Assembly (NCBI RefSeq): GCF_003244315.1
Contig: NZ_QKWH01000005.1
Coordinates: forward strand, 107,586 to 171,585
Origin: Xylanimonas oleitrophica
Lineage (GTDB): Bacteria > Actinomycetota > Actinomycetes > Actinomycetales > Cellulomonadaceae
Direction: 5' to 3'
Length of the DNA stretch: 64,000 nt
A program made the translations under genes and the position numbers. Below are positions 20,414-29,272 of this stretch, one piece after another; position 1 is the first letter of the stretch, and each line of letters starts with the position of its first letter. The notes under the pieces are model-generated. The model was not told the DNA's origin. It ran no database searches and saw only the letters and a list, made by a program, of their open reading frames with translations.

Positions 20414-21288
20414 TGGCGATGGCGGTGCCCGCACCGCGCGGGTACGTCCCCCGCCACGCGACGCCGCCGGCCGCGCTGCGCCGCAGCGCCGCCCCCGCAC
20501 GGCGCAACACCCCGCCCCGGCGTGCACGGCGGGGGGCTCCGCGCGAGAGCGCGGGCAGCATCGTCATCGGCGTGCTCGGCGAGCTGCTCATCACCGCCGG
20601 CGTCCTGCTGGGCCTTTTCGTGGCCTGGCAGCTGTGGTGGACCGACGTCGTCGCGGTGCGCGAGCAGGCCCAGATCCTCGAGAGCCTGGAATGGACCCCG
20701 CCCCCGGTGGAGGCTCCCCAGGCGCCCACCGAGCACCGGGAGGCCCCGCCGCAGGAGCCGGTGCCGCCCGTGGGCGACGTCTTCGCCCAGGTGTACGTGC
20801 CGAAGTGGGGGTCCGACTACGTCGCGCCCATCGCCGAGGGCGTCGACAAGGAGAAGATCCTCGACAGGATCGGCGTGGGCCACTACCCGGGCACCGCCAT
20901 GCCGGGCGAGCTCGGCAACTTCGCCACCGCCGGGCACCGCACCACCTACGGAAAGCCGTACCACCTGGTGCACGAGCTTCAGCCAGGCGACCCCATCGTC
21001 GTCCGTACCCAGAGCACCTGGTACGTCTACCGCGTCACCGAGCACCAGATCGTGCTTCCCCAGCAGGTCGAGGTGATCTCCCCCGTGCCCGGGCTCAAGC
21101 CCGGTGACCCGCTGCCGGAGCTGACCAAGCGATACATGACGATGACGGCCTGCCACCCCATGTACTCGGCGCGGGAGCGGTACATCGTGCACGCCGAGCT
21201 CGACTACTGGACGCCCGTGAGCGAGGGCGTGCCGACCCAGCTCACCGAGGCCGGCGTCAACGTGGTGGGCGCCGGAGGTGGTGCGTGA
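20413..21288 (+). CDS. Class E sortase
   Basis: Membrane-anchored transpeptidase of the class E (SrtE) group, which attaches LAxTG-type proteins to peptidoglycan in actinobacteria. 291 residues: basic N-terminus, one membrane helix (IVIGVLGELLITAGVLLGLFVAW, residues about 50-72), a Pro-rich linker, and the catalytic domain. The His is in AGHRTTYG near residue 172, the Cys in TMTACHP near 246 and the Arg in SARERY. Start overlaps the DUF881 stop. No sortase substrate is encoded in this window. Confidence 0.93.
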   Translation: MAMAVPAPRGYVPRHATPPAALRRSAAPARRNTPPRRARRGAPRESAGSIVIGVLGELLITAGVLLGLFVAWQLWWTDVVAVREQAQILESLEWTPPPVEAPQAPTEHREAPPQEPVPPVGDVFAQVYVPKWGSDYVAPIAEGVDKEKILDRIGVGHYPGTAMPGELGNFATAGHRTTYGKPYHLVHELQPGDPIVVRTQSTWYVYRVTEHQIVLPQQVEVISPVPGLKPGDPLPELTKRYMTMTACHPMYSARERYIVHAELDYWTPVSEGVPTQLTEAGVNVVGAGGGA

Positions 21289-21443
21289 TGTACGGAGCAC
21301 TGTGGCGTGCGCTGCCCGGGCCTGGCTGGTTCCGTGCGCTGGTCATGGTCGCGCTCCTGGTGGGCGCGGTCGCCGCGTGCTTCCAGTGGTTCTTCCCGTG
21401 GCTGAGCACCTACGTCCCGATCAACGACAACACCGTAGGCTGA
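21288..21443 (+). CDS. Small single-span membrane protein
   Basis: 51-residue ORF starting at ATG 21288, overlapping the sortase stop (TGATG) and ending 4 bases before the pabA start, so it is embedded in an overlapping operon. The sequence is basic and aromatic at the N-terminus (MYGALWRALPGPGWFRALV), then a helix (VMVALLVGAVAACFQWFFPWL) and a short tail. Not a named family that I recognise, but tight coupling on both sides argues that it is real. Confidence 0.8.
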   Translation: MYGALWRALPGPGWFRALVMVALLVGAVAACFQWFFPWLSTYVPINDNTVG

Positions 21444-21447
21444 AAGC

Positions 21448-22149
21448 ATGACCGCGCAGATCTCGGCCCAGAGCCTCCCCGAGGCCGGGGCCACGGCGCC
21501 CCGGATCCTCGTCGTCGACAACTACGACTCGTTCGTCTACACGATCGTCGGCTACCTCGACCAGCTCGGCGCGCGCACCGTCGTCGTGCGCAACGACGCC
21601 GTGCCCGAGCCTGACGCCGACGGCGTCTTCCACGACGAGGACGGCACGCCCTTCGACGGCGTGCTCGTCTCCCCCGGCCCTGGCACGCCGCACGACGCCG
21701 GAGCGTCGGAGGAGGTCATCCGCGCGTGCGCCCGCTCCCGCACCCCCATGCTGGGCGTGTGCCTGGGCCACCAGGCCCTCGCCGAGGTGTACGGCGCCAC
21801 CGTCTCCCACGCGCCCGAGCTCATGCACGGCAAGACGAGCCTGGTGGAGCACGACGGGACCGGGGTGCTCTCCGGCCTCGCCTCCCCGTTCACCGCCACG
21901 CGGTACCACTCGCTCGCCGTCGAGCCGGGCTCCGTCCCGGACGAGCTGGTCGTCACCGGTACCACCGCGTCGGGCATCGTCATGGGCGTCCAGCACCGCG
22001 AGCTGCCCCTGCACGGGGTGCAGTTCCATCCCGAGTCCGTGCTGACCGAGGGCGGCCACCGCATCCTGGCCAACTGGCTCGCGGTGTGCGGTGACGCCGG
22101 GGCCGTCGAGCGCTCGGCCGGGATGGCACCGCTCGTGCACACCGCCTGA
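21448..22149 (+). CDS. pabA: Glutamine amidotransferase, aminodeoxychorismate/anthranilate synthase component II
   Basis: Class I glutaminase that supplies ammonia to chorismate-using synthases for folate (PabA) or tryptophan (TrpG). 233 residues with VDNYDSFVYTIVGYL at the start, the oxyanion strand VSPGPGTPHDAG, the nucleophile Cys in LGVCLGHQAL and the catalytic HPE in GVQFHPESVLTEGG. No component I gene is adjacent. Placement between sortase and pknB is the ordinary actinobacterial one, usually annotated pabA; TrpG activity cannot be excluded. Confidence 0.92.
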   Translation: MTAQISAQSLPEAGATAPRILVVDNYDSFVYTIVGYLDQLGARTVVVRNDAVPEPDADGVFHDEDGTPFDGVLVSPGPGTPHDAGASEEVIRACARSRTPMLGVCLGHQALAEVYGATVSHAPELMHGKTSLVEHDGTGVLSGLASPFTATRYHSLAVEPGSVPDELVVTGTTASGIVMGVQHRELPLHGVQFHPESVLTEGGHRILANWLAVCGDAGAVERSAGMAPLVHTA

Positions 22150-22202
22150 GCACCCGTCCCCCAGCACGTCGTCGTCAGCACGACGTCGCCCGCGGAACGA
22201 CC

Positions 22203-22238
22203 GAAGGGCCCCTCCCGTCTCCCGGGAGGGGCCCTTCG
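22203..22238. terminator. Bidirectional terminator between pabA and pknB
   Basis: CGAAGGGCCCCTCCCG pairs with CGGGAGGGGCCCTTCG around a short TCTC loop; lies between convergent genes. Confidence 0.85.
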
Positions 22239-22263
22239 TCGTCATGCGGACGTGGTGCCCGGC

Positions 22264-24351
22264 TCAGCCCTCGTCGCCACCGTCACCGTCGTCCGGGGCG
22301 GTGGGGCTGCCGGTCGGGGTCGGGGACGGGCTTCCGGTGTTCCCGCCGCCGTTGCCGCCTCCACCGCCTCCACCGCCGCTGGAGATCACGACGACGACCG
22401 TGGTGCCCTCGTCCACCTGGGTGCCCGCGGCCGGGTCGGTCGAGATGACCCGGCCGGCCTCGACCTGGTTGGACGGTGCCTGCGCGCGGCGCGCGTTCAG
22501 CGCGTACTGGCCGAACGTGTCCTGCGCCTCGTCCCACGTCATGCCGCGGACGTCCGGCACGCTGGTCGTCTCCGTCGGAGGCTCGACGGCGATGCTGATC
22601 TCGACGGTGGTGCCCCGCTCGACGTTGCCCGGGGCGGGCCGCTGGCCGATGACGGTGCCGGGGGCGTGCTCGGCGCTCGGCTGGTCCCGCTGCGAGGAGT
22701 TCAGCCCGAGCTCCTGGAGGCGCGCCAGCGCGTCGTCACGGCTCAGGCCCGTCAGGTCCGGGAGCTCCACGGTGCCGTCGGAGAGGAAGACGTTGATCGT
22801 GTCGCCCTCCTGGACGGCCTGACCGGTCGGCGGGTCGGTCCGCGTCACGGCGTCGCGCGCCACCGTCGGGCTCGGTTCGCGCTCGACGGCGCCCCACACC
22901 AGGCCGGCCGCCTCGATCGTCCGACGGGCCTCCTGCTCGGACTGGCCGACGACGTCCGGCACACCGATGGTGTCCGGGCCGCCGGAGAAGAACACGCGGA
23001 CCGTCGAGCCGAGGGCGGCCGTGGCGCCGCCCTCCGGGTCCTGCCGGGTGAAGGTGCCCTCCGGCGCGCTCGAGTCGCTGTCGATCTGCGCCTGGAACTC
23101 GAAGCCGGCGTCCGTGATCACCTGCTCGGCCTGCTCGCGCGTCACACCCTGCTGCAGCACGGGCACCGTCCCCTCGGTGGGGGCGTCCTCGCCGCCGTTG
23201 AGCACCAGCGCGATCACGATGGCGGCGATCGCCAGCACCGCTACCGTGATGAGCGTCCACATGAGCGCCTTCTTGCGGCGCTGGTCGCCGTCTTCGGGGT
23301 CCGGCGCACCCACGGGCGTCCCCGCCGGCGGTGACACCGGAGCACCGGTGGTCCCCCACGGCGAGGCGGCGGGGTTCATGACCTGCGTGCTGCCGTCGCC
23401 GTACCCCGGTGCACCGTAGGCCATGGTGGGGGCCCCGGCGGCGGCGCCGGCCGCGGCCAGCCCGGCGGCCACGGTCGGCGCACCGATCGCGCCGCCGCGC
23501 ATCGCGGCCTCGAGGTCGGAGCGGAACTCCGCAGCCGACGAGTAGCGGGAGTCGCGCTCCTTGGCCAGGGACTTGAGCGTGATGCGGTCGAGCACCTCCG
23601 GGACGTCGGAGGCGATCTCGCTCGGGCGCTGCGGCGCCTGGCCCACGTGCTGGTACGCGACCGCCACCGGCGAGTCGCCCACGAACGGGGGGCGGCCCGT
23701 CAGCAGCTCGAACAGCAGGCAGCCGGTGGAGTACAGGTCGCTGCGGGCGTCGACCTGCTCGCCGCGGGCCTGCTCGGGGGACAGGTACTGGGCGGTGCCG
23801 ATGACGGCGTGCGTCTGCGTCATCGTGGCCGCGGAGTCGGCGACGGCGCGGGCGATGCCGAAGTCCATCACCTTGACCGCGCCGGTGGGCGTGATCATCA
23901 CGTTGGCCGGCTTGATGTCGCGGTGCACGATGCCCGCGTGGTGGCTGTACTCGAGCGCGCTCAGCACGCCCACGGTGATCTCGACGGCCTCCTCGATCGG
24001 CACCGCCGCACCGTCCTGGAGGATGTCGCGCACCGTGTGGCCCTCGACGTACTCCATGACGATGAAGGGCACGTGGACCTGGCCGCCGGCCGAGTCGGTG
24101 TGGATGTCCTCGCCCGTGTCGTACACGGCCACGATGGACGGGTGGTTGAGGGAGGCCGCCGCCTGCGCCTCACGGCGGAAGCGCGCCAGGAAGGACGGGT
24201 CACGGGCCAGGTCGGAGCGCAGGACCTTGATCGCGACCGTCCGGCCGAGCCGGGTGTCGTGCCCGATGTGCACCTCGGCCATGCCGCCGCGGCCGATGAG
24301 GTCACCGACCTCGTAACGGCCGGCGAGTACCCGGGGAGTGTTGTCCACCAC
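22264..24351 (-). CDS. pknB: Ser/Thr protein kinase PknB with PASTA domains
   Basis: Receptor-type kinase that senses muropeptides and lipid II and phosphorylates cell-wall and division proteins. 695 residues: kinase domain 1-275 with G-loop GRGGMAEV, HRDIKPANV near residue 143, DFGIA and the activation loop TQTHAVIGTAQYLSPEQ. A juxtamembrane Ala/Gly/Pro linker and one membrane helix (ALMWTLITVAVLAIAAIVIA) follow. Four extracellular PASTA repeats are each about 65 aa (VPVLQQGV, VPDVVGQS, LPDLTGLS, VPDVRGMT). The C-terminus is a Gly/Asp-rich tail. GTG start directly follows the pknA stop. Confidence 0.96.
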   Translation of the reverse strand: MVDNTPRVLAGRYEVGDLIGRGGMAEVHIGHDTRLGRTVAIKVLRSDLARDPSFLARFRREAQAAASLNHPSIVAVYDTGEDIHTDSAGGQVHVPFIVMEYVEGHTVRDILQDGAAVPIEEAVEITVGVLSALEYSHHAGIVHRDIKPANVMITPTGAVKVMDFGIARAVADSAATMTQTHAVIGTAQYLSPEQARGEQVDARSDLYSTGCLLFELLTGRPPFVGDSPVAVAYQHVGQAPQRPSEIASDVPEVLDRITLKSLAKERDSRYSSAAEFRSDLEAAMRGGAIGAPTVAAGLAAAGAAAGAPTMAYGAPGYGDGSTQVMNPAASPWGTTGAPVSPPAGTPVGAPDPEDGDQRRKKALMWTLITVAVLAIAAIVIALVLNGGEDAPTEGTVPVLQQGVTREQAEQVITDAGFEFQAQIDSDSSAPEGTFTRQDPEGGATAALGSTVRVFFSGGPDTIGVPDVVGQSEQEARRTIEAAGLVWGAVEREPSPTVARDAVTRTDPPTGQAVQEGDTINVFLSDGTVELPDLTGLSRDDALARLQELGLNSSQRDQPSAEHAPGTVIGQRPAPGNVERGTTVEISIAVEPPTETTSVPDVRGMTWDEAQDTFGQYALNARRAQAPSNQVEAGRVISTDPAAGTQVDEGTTVVVVISSGGGGGGGGNGGGNTGSPSPTPTGSPTAPDDGDGGDEG

Positions 24352-26235
24352 TCAAACGTCCTTCGGAGTCGGGGTCGCGCGCACCGTGGCTCGCGACTCG
24401 TTGGAGAGCATCATCCCAGAGTCGGCCGGGCCGTAGGGCGCGGCGACCGCGGCGGAGACGTGTGTCGTGGCGAAGCCCACGGCGGAACGCTGCGAGGACC
24501 CGTCGGCGGCGGTGCGGACCAGGGTGGCGACCAGCAGCACCACGAGCAGGCCGAGCAGCGCGACGAGCGGCCACGACAGCTTGCCGAGCGGTCCGAGCCG
24601 CAGCCCGGTGGTCGTGGAGGAGCGGCGCGGCACCACGACCTCGCGCTCGCCGGTCTCCCGCGCCTGGCGGCGCACGTCGGCACGGCGCTGCGGCTCGGGG
24701 TTCCGGTGGGCGTCCGACCGGTGCTGCGCGGTGGCGCGGGGGGACGCCGGGCGGCGCACGTCGTGGCGCGTCTCGTCACCCTCGCCGCGCCCGCTGCGGT
24801 GGTCGCTCCGATGGTCTCCGCGGGCCGACCGCGACGCCGCCCACGGCTCGGCCTCGGCCTCGGGCTCGCGGCGCCCGTCGCCCCGCCCCTCGCTGCGGGA
24901 CCCCTCGATCCGGGAGTCCGCGCGCGACGGCGTCGGACCGACCGCCTCGGTACGGGTGCCGTGCCGGGCGTCAGCGTCGCCGTGCAGCTCGCGCCGCGGC
25001 CGGTACGAGCGCTCGGCCGGGCGTGCGTCGTCGCCGGCGGCAGGTGAGGCCGCCCGCGCCGTCTCGCCGAAGGACAGCGCGCCGTCGGCCGGCGGCGTGA
25101 CGGGTGCACGCCCGGCACCGCCGGCGGGACCACGCCCCCCTGCGCCGGGGCGCGAGCCCCCCACGGCGGCAGGCTCCGCAGCCCCCGCACCGACGGTGGG
25201 CGAGGCGCCCGGCGTCCGCGTCGGGTCGGCGTGACGGCCGGCGTCCTTGGCCTTGGACAGACCCGCGGCCCCGACGGCGCCCAGCGCCCCGCCCACGACG
25301 CCGGCAGCCCGGCGACCGGCGGTGCCGGACGGCGCGGCGGCGGCCTTCGCGCCCAGACGCCGTGCCGTGCGCGAGCGGGCGCCCAGCGGGTCGGCCGCGA
25401 TGTCCCGGGCGAGGGCCGTCAGCTCCTCCGCCAGGGCGCCCGCGGAGACGGGCCGGCGCGCGGGGTCCTTCTCCAGCAGCCGCATGATCAGCGCCGACAG
25501 CTCCGGGTGCACCGTGGTGGGCAGCGCGGGCACGGGGTTGTTCACGTGCGCGACGGCGATGTCCACCGGCGTCTGCCCCGTGAAGGGGCGGCGGCCCGCG
25601 GTGGCCTCGTAGGCCATGACGCCGAGGGCGTAGACGTCGCTGAGCGGGGTGGCGGGCTGACCCACGGCCTGCTCGGGCGACAGGTACTGGGCCGTGCCCA
25701 TGACCATGCCGGTGGCCGTCATCGGGGCCTGGTTCGCCGCGAGGGACACCCCGAAGTCGGTGATCTTGACGACCACGGGAGCAGTCGAGGAGCGCGAGCG
25801 CTCGAGCAGCACGTTGCCCGGCTTGACGTCGCGGTGCACGACGCCGGCCTCGTGCGCGTGGTGCAGGCCCCGCGCGGTGGCGGCCAGGATCGGCAGCAGC
25901 TTCTTGGGCGGCAGCACGGGCTCGCGCTCGAGCAGGTCGGCCAGCGGCTCGCCCAGCACCAGCTCCATGACCAGGTAGCCGGTGCCGTCCTGCTCGCCGT
26001 AGTCGTACATCTGCGCGATGTTCGGGTGCGACAGGGCGGCGCTGTTGCGCGCCTCGGTGCGCAGGCGCTGGAGGAAGTCCTCCTGGCCGGTGTACTCCTC
26101 GCGGAGCACCTTGACGGCCACCTCGCGGCCCAGGAACGTGTCGTCGGCGACCCAGACCTCCCCCATGCCGCCCACGGCGAGGCGGCGGGTGAGCCGGTAG
26201 CGGTCGCCGAGGGCGAGCCCGACAGAGGGTCTCAT
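24352..26235 (-). CDS. pknA: Ser/Thr protein kinase PknA
   Basis: Second kinase of the growth operon, regulating division and cell shape. 627 residues from ATG 26235, which overlaps the pbpA stop (ATGA). The kinase domain (about 10-275) has GGMGEVWVA, HRDVKPGNVLL, DFGVSLAA and ATGMVMGTAQYLSPEQ. A 270-residue low-complexity Arg/Pro/Ala cytoplasmic linker follows, longer than in most PknA proteins. Then come one membrane helix (WPLVALLGLLVVLLVATLV, near 553-571) and a short extracytoplasmic tail without PASTA repeats. The upstream open frame to 26382 is not coding. Confidence 0.94.
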   Translation of the reverse strand: MRPSVGLALGDRYRLTRRLAVGGMGEVWVADDTFLGREVAVKVLREEYTGQEDFLQRLRTEARNSAALSHPNIAQMYDYGEQDGTGYLVMELVLGEPLADLLEREPVLPPKKLLPILAATARGLHHAHEAGVVHRDVKPGNVLLERSRSSTAPVVVKITDFGVSLAANQAPMTATGMVMGTAQYLSPEQAVGQPATPLSDVYALGVMAYEATAGRRPFTGQTPVDIAVAHVNNPVPALPTTVHPELSALIMRLLEKDPARRPVSAGALAEELTALARDIAADPLGARSRTARRLGAKAAAAPSGTAGRRAAGVVGGALGAVGAAGLSKAKDAGRHADPTRTPGASPTVGAGAAEPAAVGGSRPGAGGRGPAGGAGRAPVTPPADGALSFGETARAASPAAGDDARPAERSYRPRRELHGDADARHGTRTEAVGPTPSRADSRIEGSRSEGRGDGRREPEAEAEPWAASRSARGDHRSDHRSGRGEGDETRHDVRRPASPRATAQHRSDAHRNPEPQRRADVRRQARETGEREVVVPRRSSTTTGLRLGPLGKLSWPLVALLGLLVVLLVATLVRTAADGSSQRSAVGFATTHVSAAVAAPYGPADSGMMLSNESRATVRATPTPKDV

Positions 26236-27707
26236 CGGCCGAGCACCGCCTGGATGACGGCACGGGCGATGGGGGCGGCCACGCGGCCGCCGGTGGCCTC
26301 GTTGCTGAGGGTGCCGCCGTTCTCGACCACCACGGCGACCGCGACCTGCGGGTCCTGCGCCGGCGCGAACGCCGTGAACCACGTGTGCGGCGGGGTGTTG
26401 GGGGCGGTCTGCGCCGTGCCCGACTTGCCGGCCACGTCCACGCCGGGGATCTGTGCGGCCGTGCCGGTGCCGTTGCGCACCACGCCCACCATCATGTCCG
26501 TCAGCGCGGAGGCGGTGGACGGGGAGACGGCGTCGCGCACCTTGCGCGGCGAGGCGTCCTGGACCACCTCGAGCGACGGGTCGCGCACCGTCTGCACCAG
26601 GTACGGCTGCATGAGCTCGCCGCCGTTGGCGATCGCGGCGGAGATCATCGCGACCTGCAGCGGCGTCGTGGCGACGTCGCCCTGGCCGATCGCAGACAGG
26701 GCCACGCGGTCGGGGGTGAAGGCGTCGCCCGCGGCGGGGTAGTTGCTCGCCGCGGAGGACATGGGGATCTCGAACCGGCTCCCGAACCCGAACTTCTCGG
26801 CCTGCTCGCGGATCGCGTCACCACCGAGCTGCACGCCCAGGTCCGCGAAGGCCGTGTTGCAGGAGATGCGCAGGGCGTCGGCCAGCGACATCTCGTCGGT
26901 GGGCGAGCACACCTCGTCACCGAAGTTGCGCAGCTCGGTGCGCGTGCCCGGCAGCGTGTAGCGGTGCGGTGCGGGGATCGAGCTGTCGGCCTGGTAGGTG
27001 CCGGACTCGAGCGCCGCGGCGGCGTCGACCAGCTTGAACGTGGAGCCGGGCGGGTAGTGCGTCGAGATGGCCCGGTTCGTCATCGGGTTGCCGTCCGCGT
27101 TCAGCAGCTCCTGGTAGGCGGCGCCCGCCTCGCGCGTGGAGTGCACGGCCAGCACGTTCGGGTCGTACGACGGCTTGGACACCATCGCGAGGATCTTGCC
27201 GGTGGACGGCTCGACGGCCACGACGGCGCCGCGCTGGTCGCCCAGGGCGTCCCACGCCGCCTGCTGCACGGCCGGGTCGATGGTGAGCTCGACGGACGAG
27301 CCCTCCGTCTTGCGCCCGGTCAACAGGTTCTGCAGGCGGCTGACCCACAGGGCGTCGGCCTGGCCGTTGAGGAACGAGTTCTCGCTCCGCTCGATCATCG
27401 TGGTGCCGTTGACCAGCGAGTAGAAGCCGGTCACCGGCGCGTACATCTGGGCGCGCTGCGGGTCGCCGTCGGCGTAGACCCGCTGGTACCCGAAGGGGCT
27501 GTCCACCGGGGTGGAAGCGGCCACGGGCTGGTCGCCCACCACGATCGGGCCGCGGGCGTTGCCGTACTCGCGGTAGATCTTGCGGACGTTCCGGTTGTCG
27601 TTGTTGAGCTTGTCCGCCTGGACGTACTGGACCCACGAGGTGGACACCATGAGGGCCAGGAACATCACCATGACCACCGAGGCGAGGCGTCGCAGCGTCG
27701 TGTTCAC
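26232..27707 (-). CDS. pbpA: Penicillin-binding protein 2 family transpeptidase PbpA
   Basis: Class B PBP that cross-links peptidoglycan, working with the SEDS glycosyltransferase upstream. 491 residues: N-terminal anchor helix (LASVVMVMFLALMVSTSWVQYV), a dimerisation domain, then the transpeptidase with the active-site Ser in PPGSTFK near residue 223. The SCN triad is near 281 and KSGTAQT near 425. The start is GTG with GGGAGGTGA upstream and overlaps the rodA stop by the GTGA arrangement, so the two are translationally coupled. Confidence 0.95.
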   Translation of the reverse strand: MNTTLRRLASVVMVMFLALMVSTSWVQYVQADKLNNDNRNVRKIYREYGNARGPIVVGDQPVAASTPVDSPFGYQRVYADGDPQRAQMYAPVTGFYSLVNGTTMIERSENSFLNGQADALWVSRLQNLLTGRKTEGSSVELTIDPAVQQAAWDALGDQRGAVVAVEPSTGKILAMVSKPSYDPNVLAVHSTREAGAAYQELLNADGNPMTNRAISTHYPPGSTFKLVDAAAALESGTYQADSSIPAPHRYTLPGTRTELRNFGDEVCSPTDEMSLADALRISCNTAFADLGVQLGGDAIREQAEKFGFGSRFEIPMSSAASNYPAAGDAFTPDRVALSAIGQGDVATTPLQVAMISAAIANGGELMQPYLVQTVRDPSLEVVQDASPRKVRDAVSPSTASALTDMMVGVVRNGTGTAAQIPGVDVAGKSGTAQTAPNTPPHTWFTAFAPAQDPQVAVAVVVENGGTLSNEATGGRVAAPIARAVIQAVLGR

Positions 27708-29272
27708 CGGTCACCTCCCTGGTCTCCGTGCGGCCTGACGATCTCGGTGGGTGTGGTGCCTGGTCGTGAGACCACGCGGGCACCTGTCTCGACGTCGGGC
27801 TCGTGCCCGCCGCGGGCGTACGCGTCGTCCCCGTCCTCCTCGCGGGTCCCGGTGGCCTTGCGGCCCGGGCCCACCTGGCCGCGCACGGGCAGCGCCGACG
27901 GGCGCCGCGCGCTGTCGGAGATGCGCAGCAGCAGCGCCACGATGATCCAGTTGGCGAGCAGGGACGAGCCTCCCTGGGCCATGAACGGCAGCGTGAGGCC
28001 CGTCAGCGGGATCAGGCGCGTCACCCCGCCGACGACGACGAACAGCTGCAGTGCCACGACGAATGCCAGACCGCCGGCCAGCAGCTTGCCGAACCCGTCG
28101 CGGACCCCGAGGGCGGTGCGCAGGCCGCGCTCCACCACGATCAGGTAGAGCAGCAGCACGGCGAGGAGCCCGGTGAGGCCGATCTCCTCGCCCAGCGACG
28201 TGTAGATGAAGTCGGAGAACGAGAACGGCACGAGGTACGGGTAGCCCTCGCCCCACCCGGTGCCGAACAGCCCGCCGTTGGCCATGCCGAACAGGCCGGA
28301 GACGACCTGGCCGGAACCACCGCGGCGGTTGTAGATCTCAGGGTCGAACGCGTGCAGCCACACGTCGATGCGGGCGCCGACGTGCGGGAACGCCTGGGCG
28401 GCCGCGAACGCACCCCCGCCGAACATGAGCAGGCCGATCAGCACCCAGCTGAACCGCTCCGTGGCCAGGTAGAGCATGGCGACGAAGAGGCCGAAGAAGA
28501 GCAGCGAGGTGCCGAGGTCGCGCTGGAACACGAGGACGGCCAGCGAGGCGCCCCACACGATCAGGATGGGACCCAGGTCGCGCAGGCGCGGGAGCTGGAG
28601 CCCCAGCACCTTCTTGCCCGCCAGCGCCAGGGTGTCGCGGTTGGCCACGAGGTACCCGGCGAAGAAGACCGCGAACGCGATCTTGGCGAACTCGGCCGGC
28701 TGCAGCGACAGGCCGCCGACGTGGATCCAGATCTGGGCGCCGTTGATGCGCTGGCCGATGCCGGGCACGAGCGGCAGGGCCACGAGCACGAGGCCCACGA
28801 TCATCGCCGTGTAGGTGTAGCGGCGCAGCAGGCGGTGGTCCTTGAGGAACCAGATGACCAGGCACGCCAGGATGATGCCGAGCGCCGACCACTGCATGTT
28901 GCGGGCCGCGTTGGCACCCTCGGCCCCGGGGGTGCCGGAGAGCTGGATGCGCTGGATCATCGCCAGGCCCAGGCCGTTGAGCAGCACCACGGCGGGCAGG
29001 ATCGTCTGGTCGGCCCACGGGGCGCGCAGCCGCACGACGATGTGGGCGCCGAGGGCGAGGGCAGCCAGCGACAGCGACTGCGCCCAGAAGCTGCCCGGCA
29101 GGGCGCCGTCGAGCGACAGGTGCACGAGCGCGAACGCCCCCACCCCCGCGGTCAGGGCGACGCACAGCAGGAAGAGCTCGGCGATGCGCAGAGGCCGGCG
29201 CTGCCGGGGCGCGACCGTGGCCCCGCGCTCGTCCTCGACGGGAGCGCCGTGGACGTTCTCGAGCGCGCTCAT
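27704..29272 (-). CDS. rodA: SEDS family peptidoglycan polymerase RodA/FtsW
   Basis: Multi-pass membrane glycosyltransferase that polymerises lipid II. 522 residues from ATG 29272 with about 12 hydrophobic helices. Conserved SEDS segments are LQPAEFAKIAFAVFFAGYL, FQRDLGTSLLFFG and the TSLGEEIGLTG region. VTRLIPLTGLTLPFMAQGGSS is followed by LLANWIIVALLLRISD. A 60-residue hydrophilic C-terminal tail follows. The start overlaps the pstP stop (ATGA) and the stop overlaps pbpA. RodA rather than FtsW is inferred from the operon. Confidence 0.95.
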   Translation of the reverse strand: MSALENVHGAPVEDERGATVAPRQRRPLRIAELFLLCVALTAGVGAFALVHLSLDGALPGSFWAQSLSLAALALGAHIVVRLRAPWADQTILPAVVLLNGLGLAMIQRIQLSGTPGAEGANAARNMQWSALGIILACLVIWFLKDHRLLRRYTYTAMIVGLVLVALPLVPGIGQRINGAQIWIHVGGLSLQPAEFAKIAFAVFFAGYLVANRDTLALAGKKVLGLQLPRLRDLGPILIVWGASLAVLVFQRDLGTSLLFFGLFVAMLYLATERFSWVLIGLLMFGGGAFAAAQAFPHVGARIDVWLHAFDPEIYNRRGGSGQVVSGLFGMANGGLFGTGWGEGYPYLVPFSFSDFIYTSLGEEIGLTGLLAVLLLYLIVVERGLRTALGVRDGFGKLLAGGLAFVVALQLFVVVGGVTRLIPLTGLTLPFMAQGGSSLLANWIIVALLLRISDSARRPSALPVRGQVGPGRKATGTREEDGDDAYARGGHEPDVETGARVVSRPGTTPTEIVRPHGDQGGDR

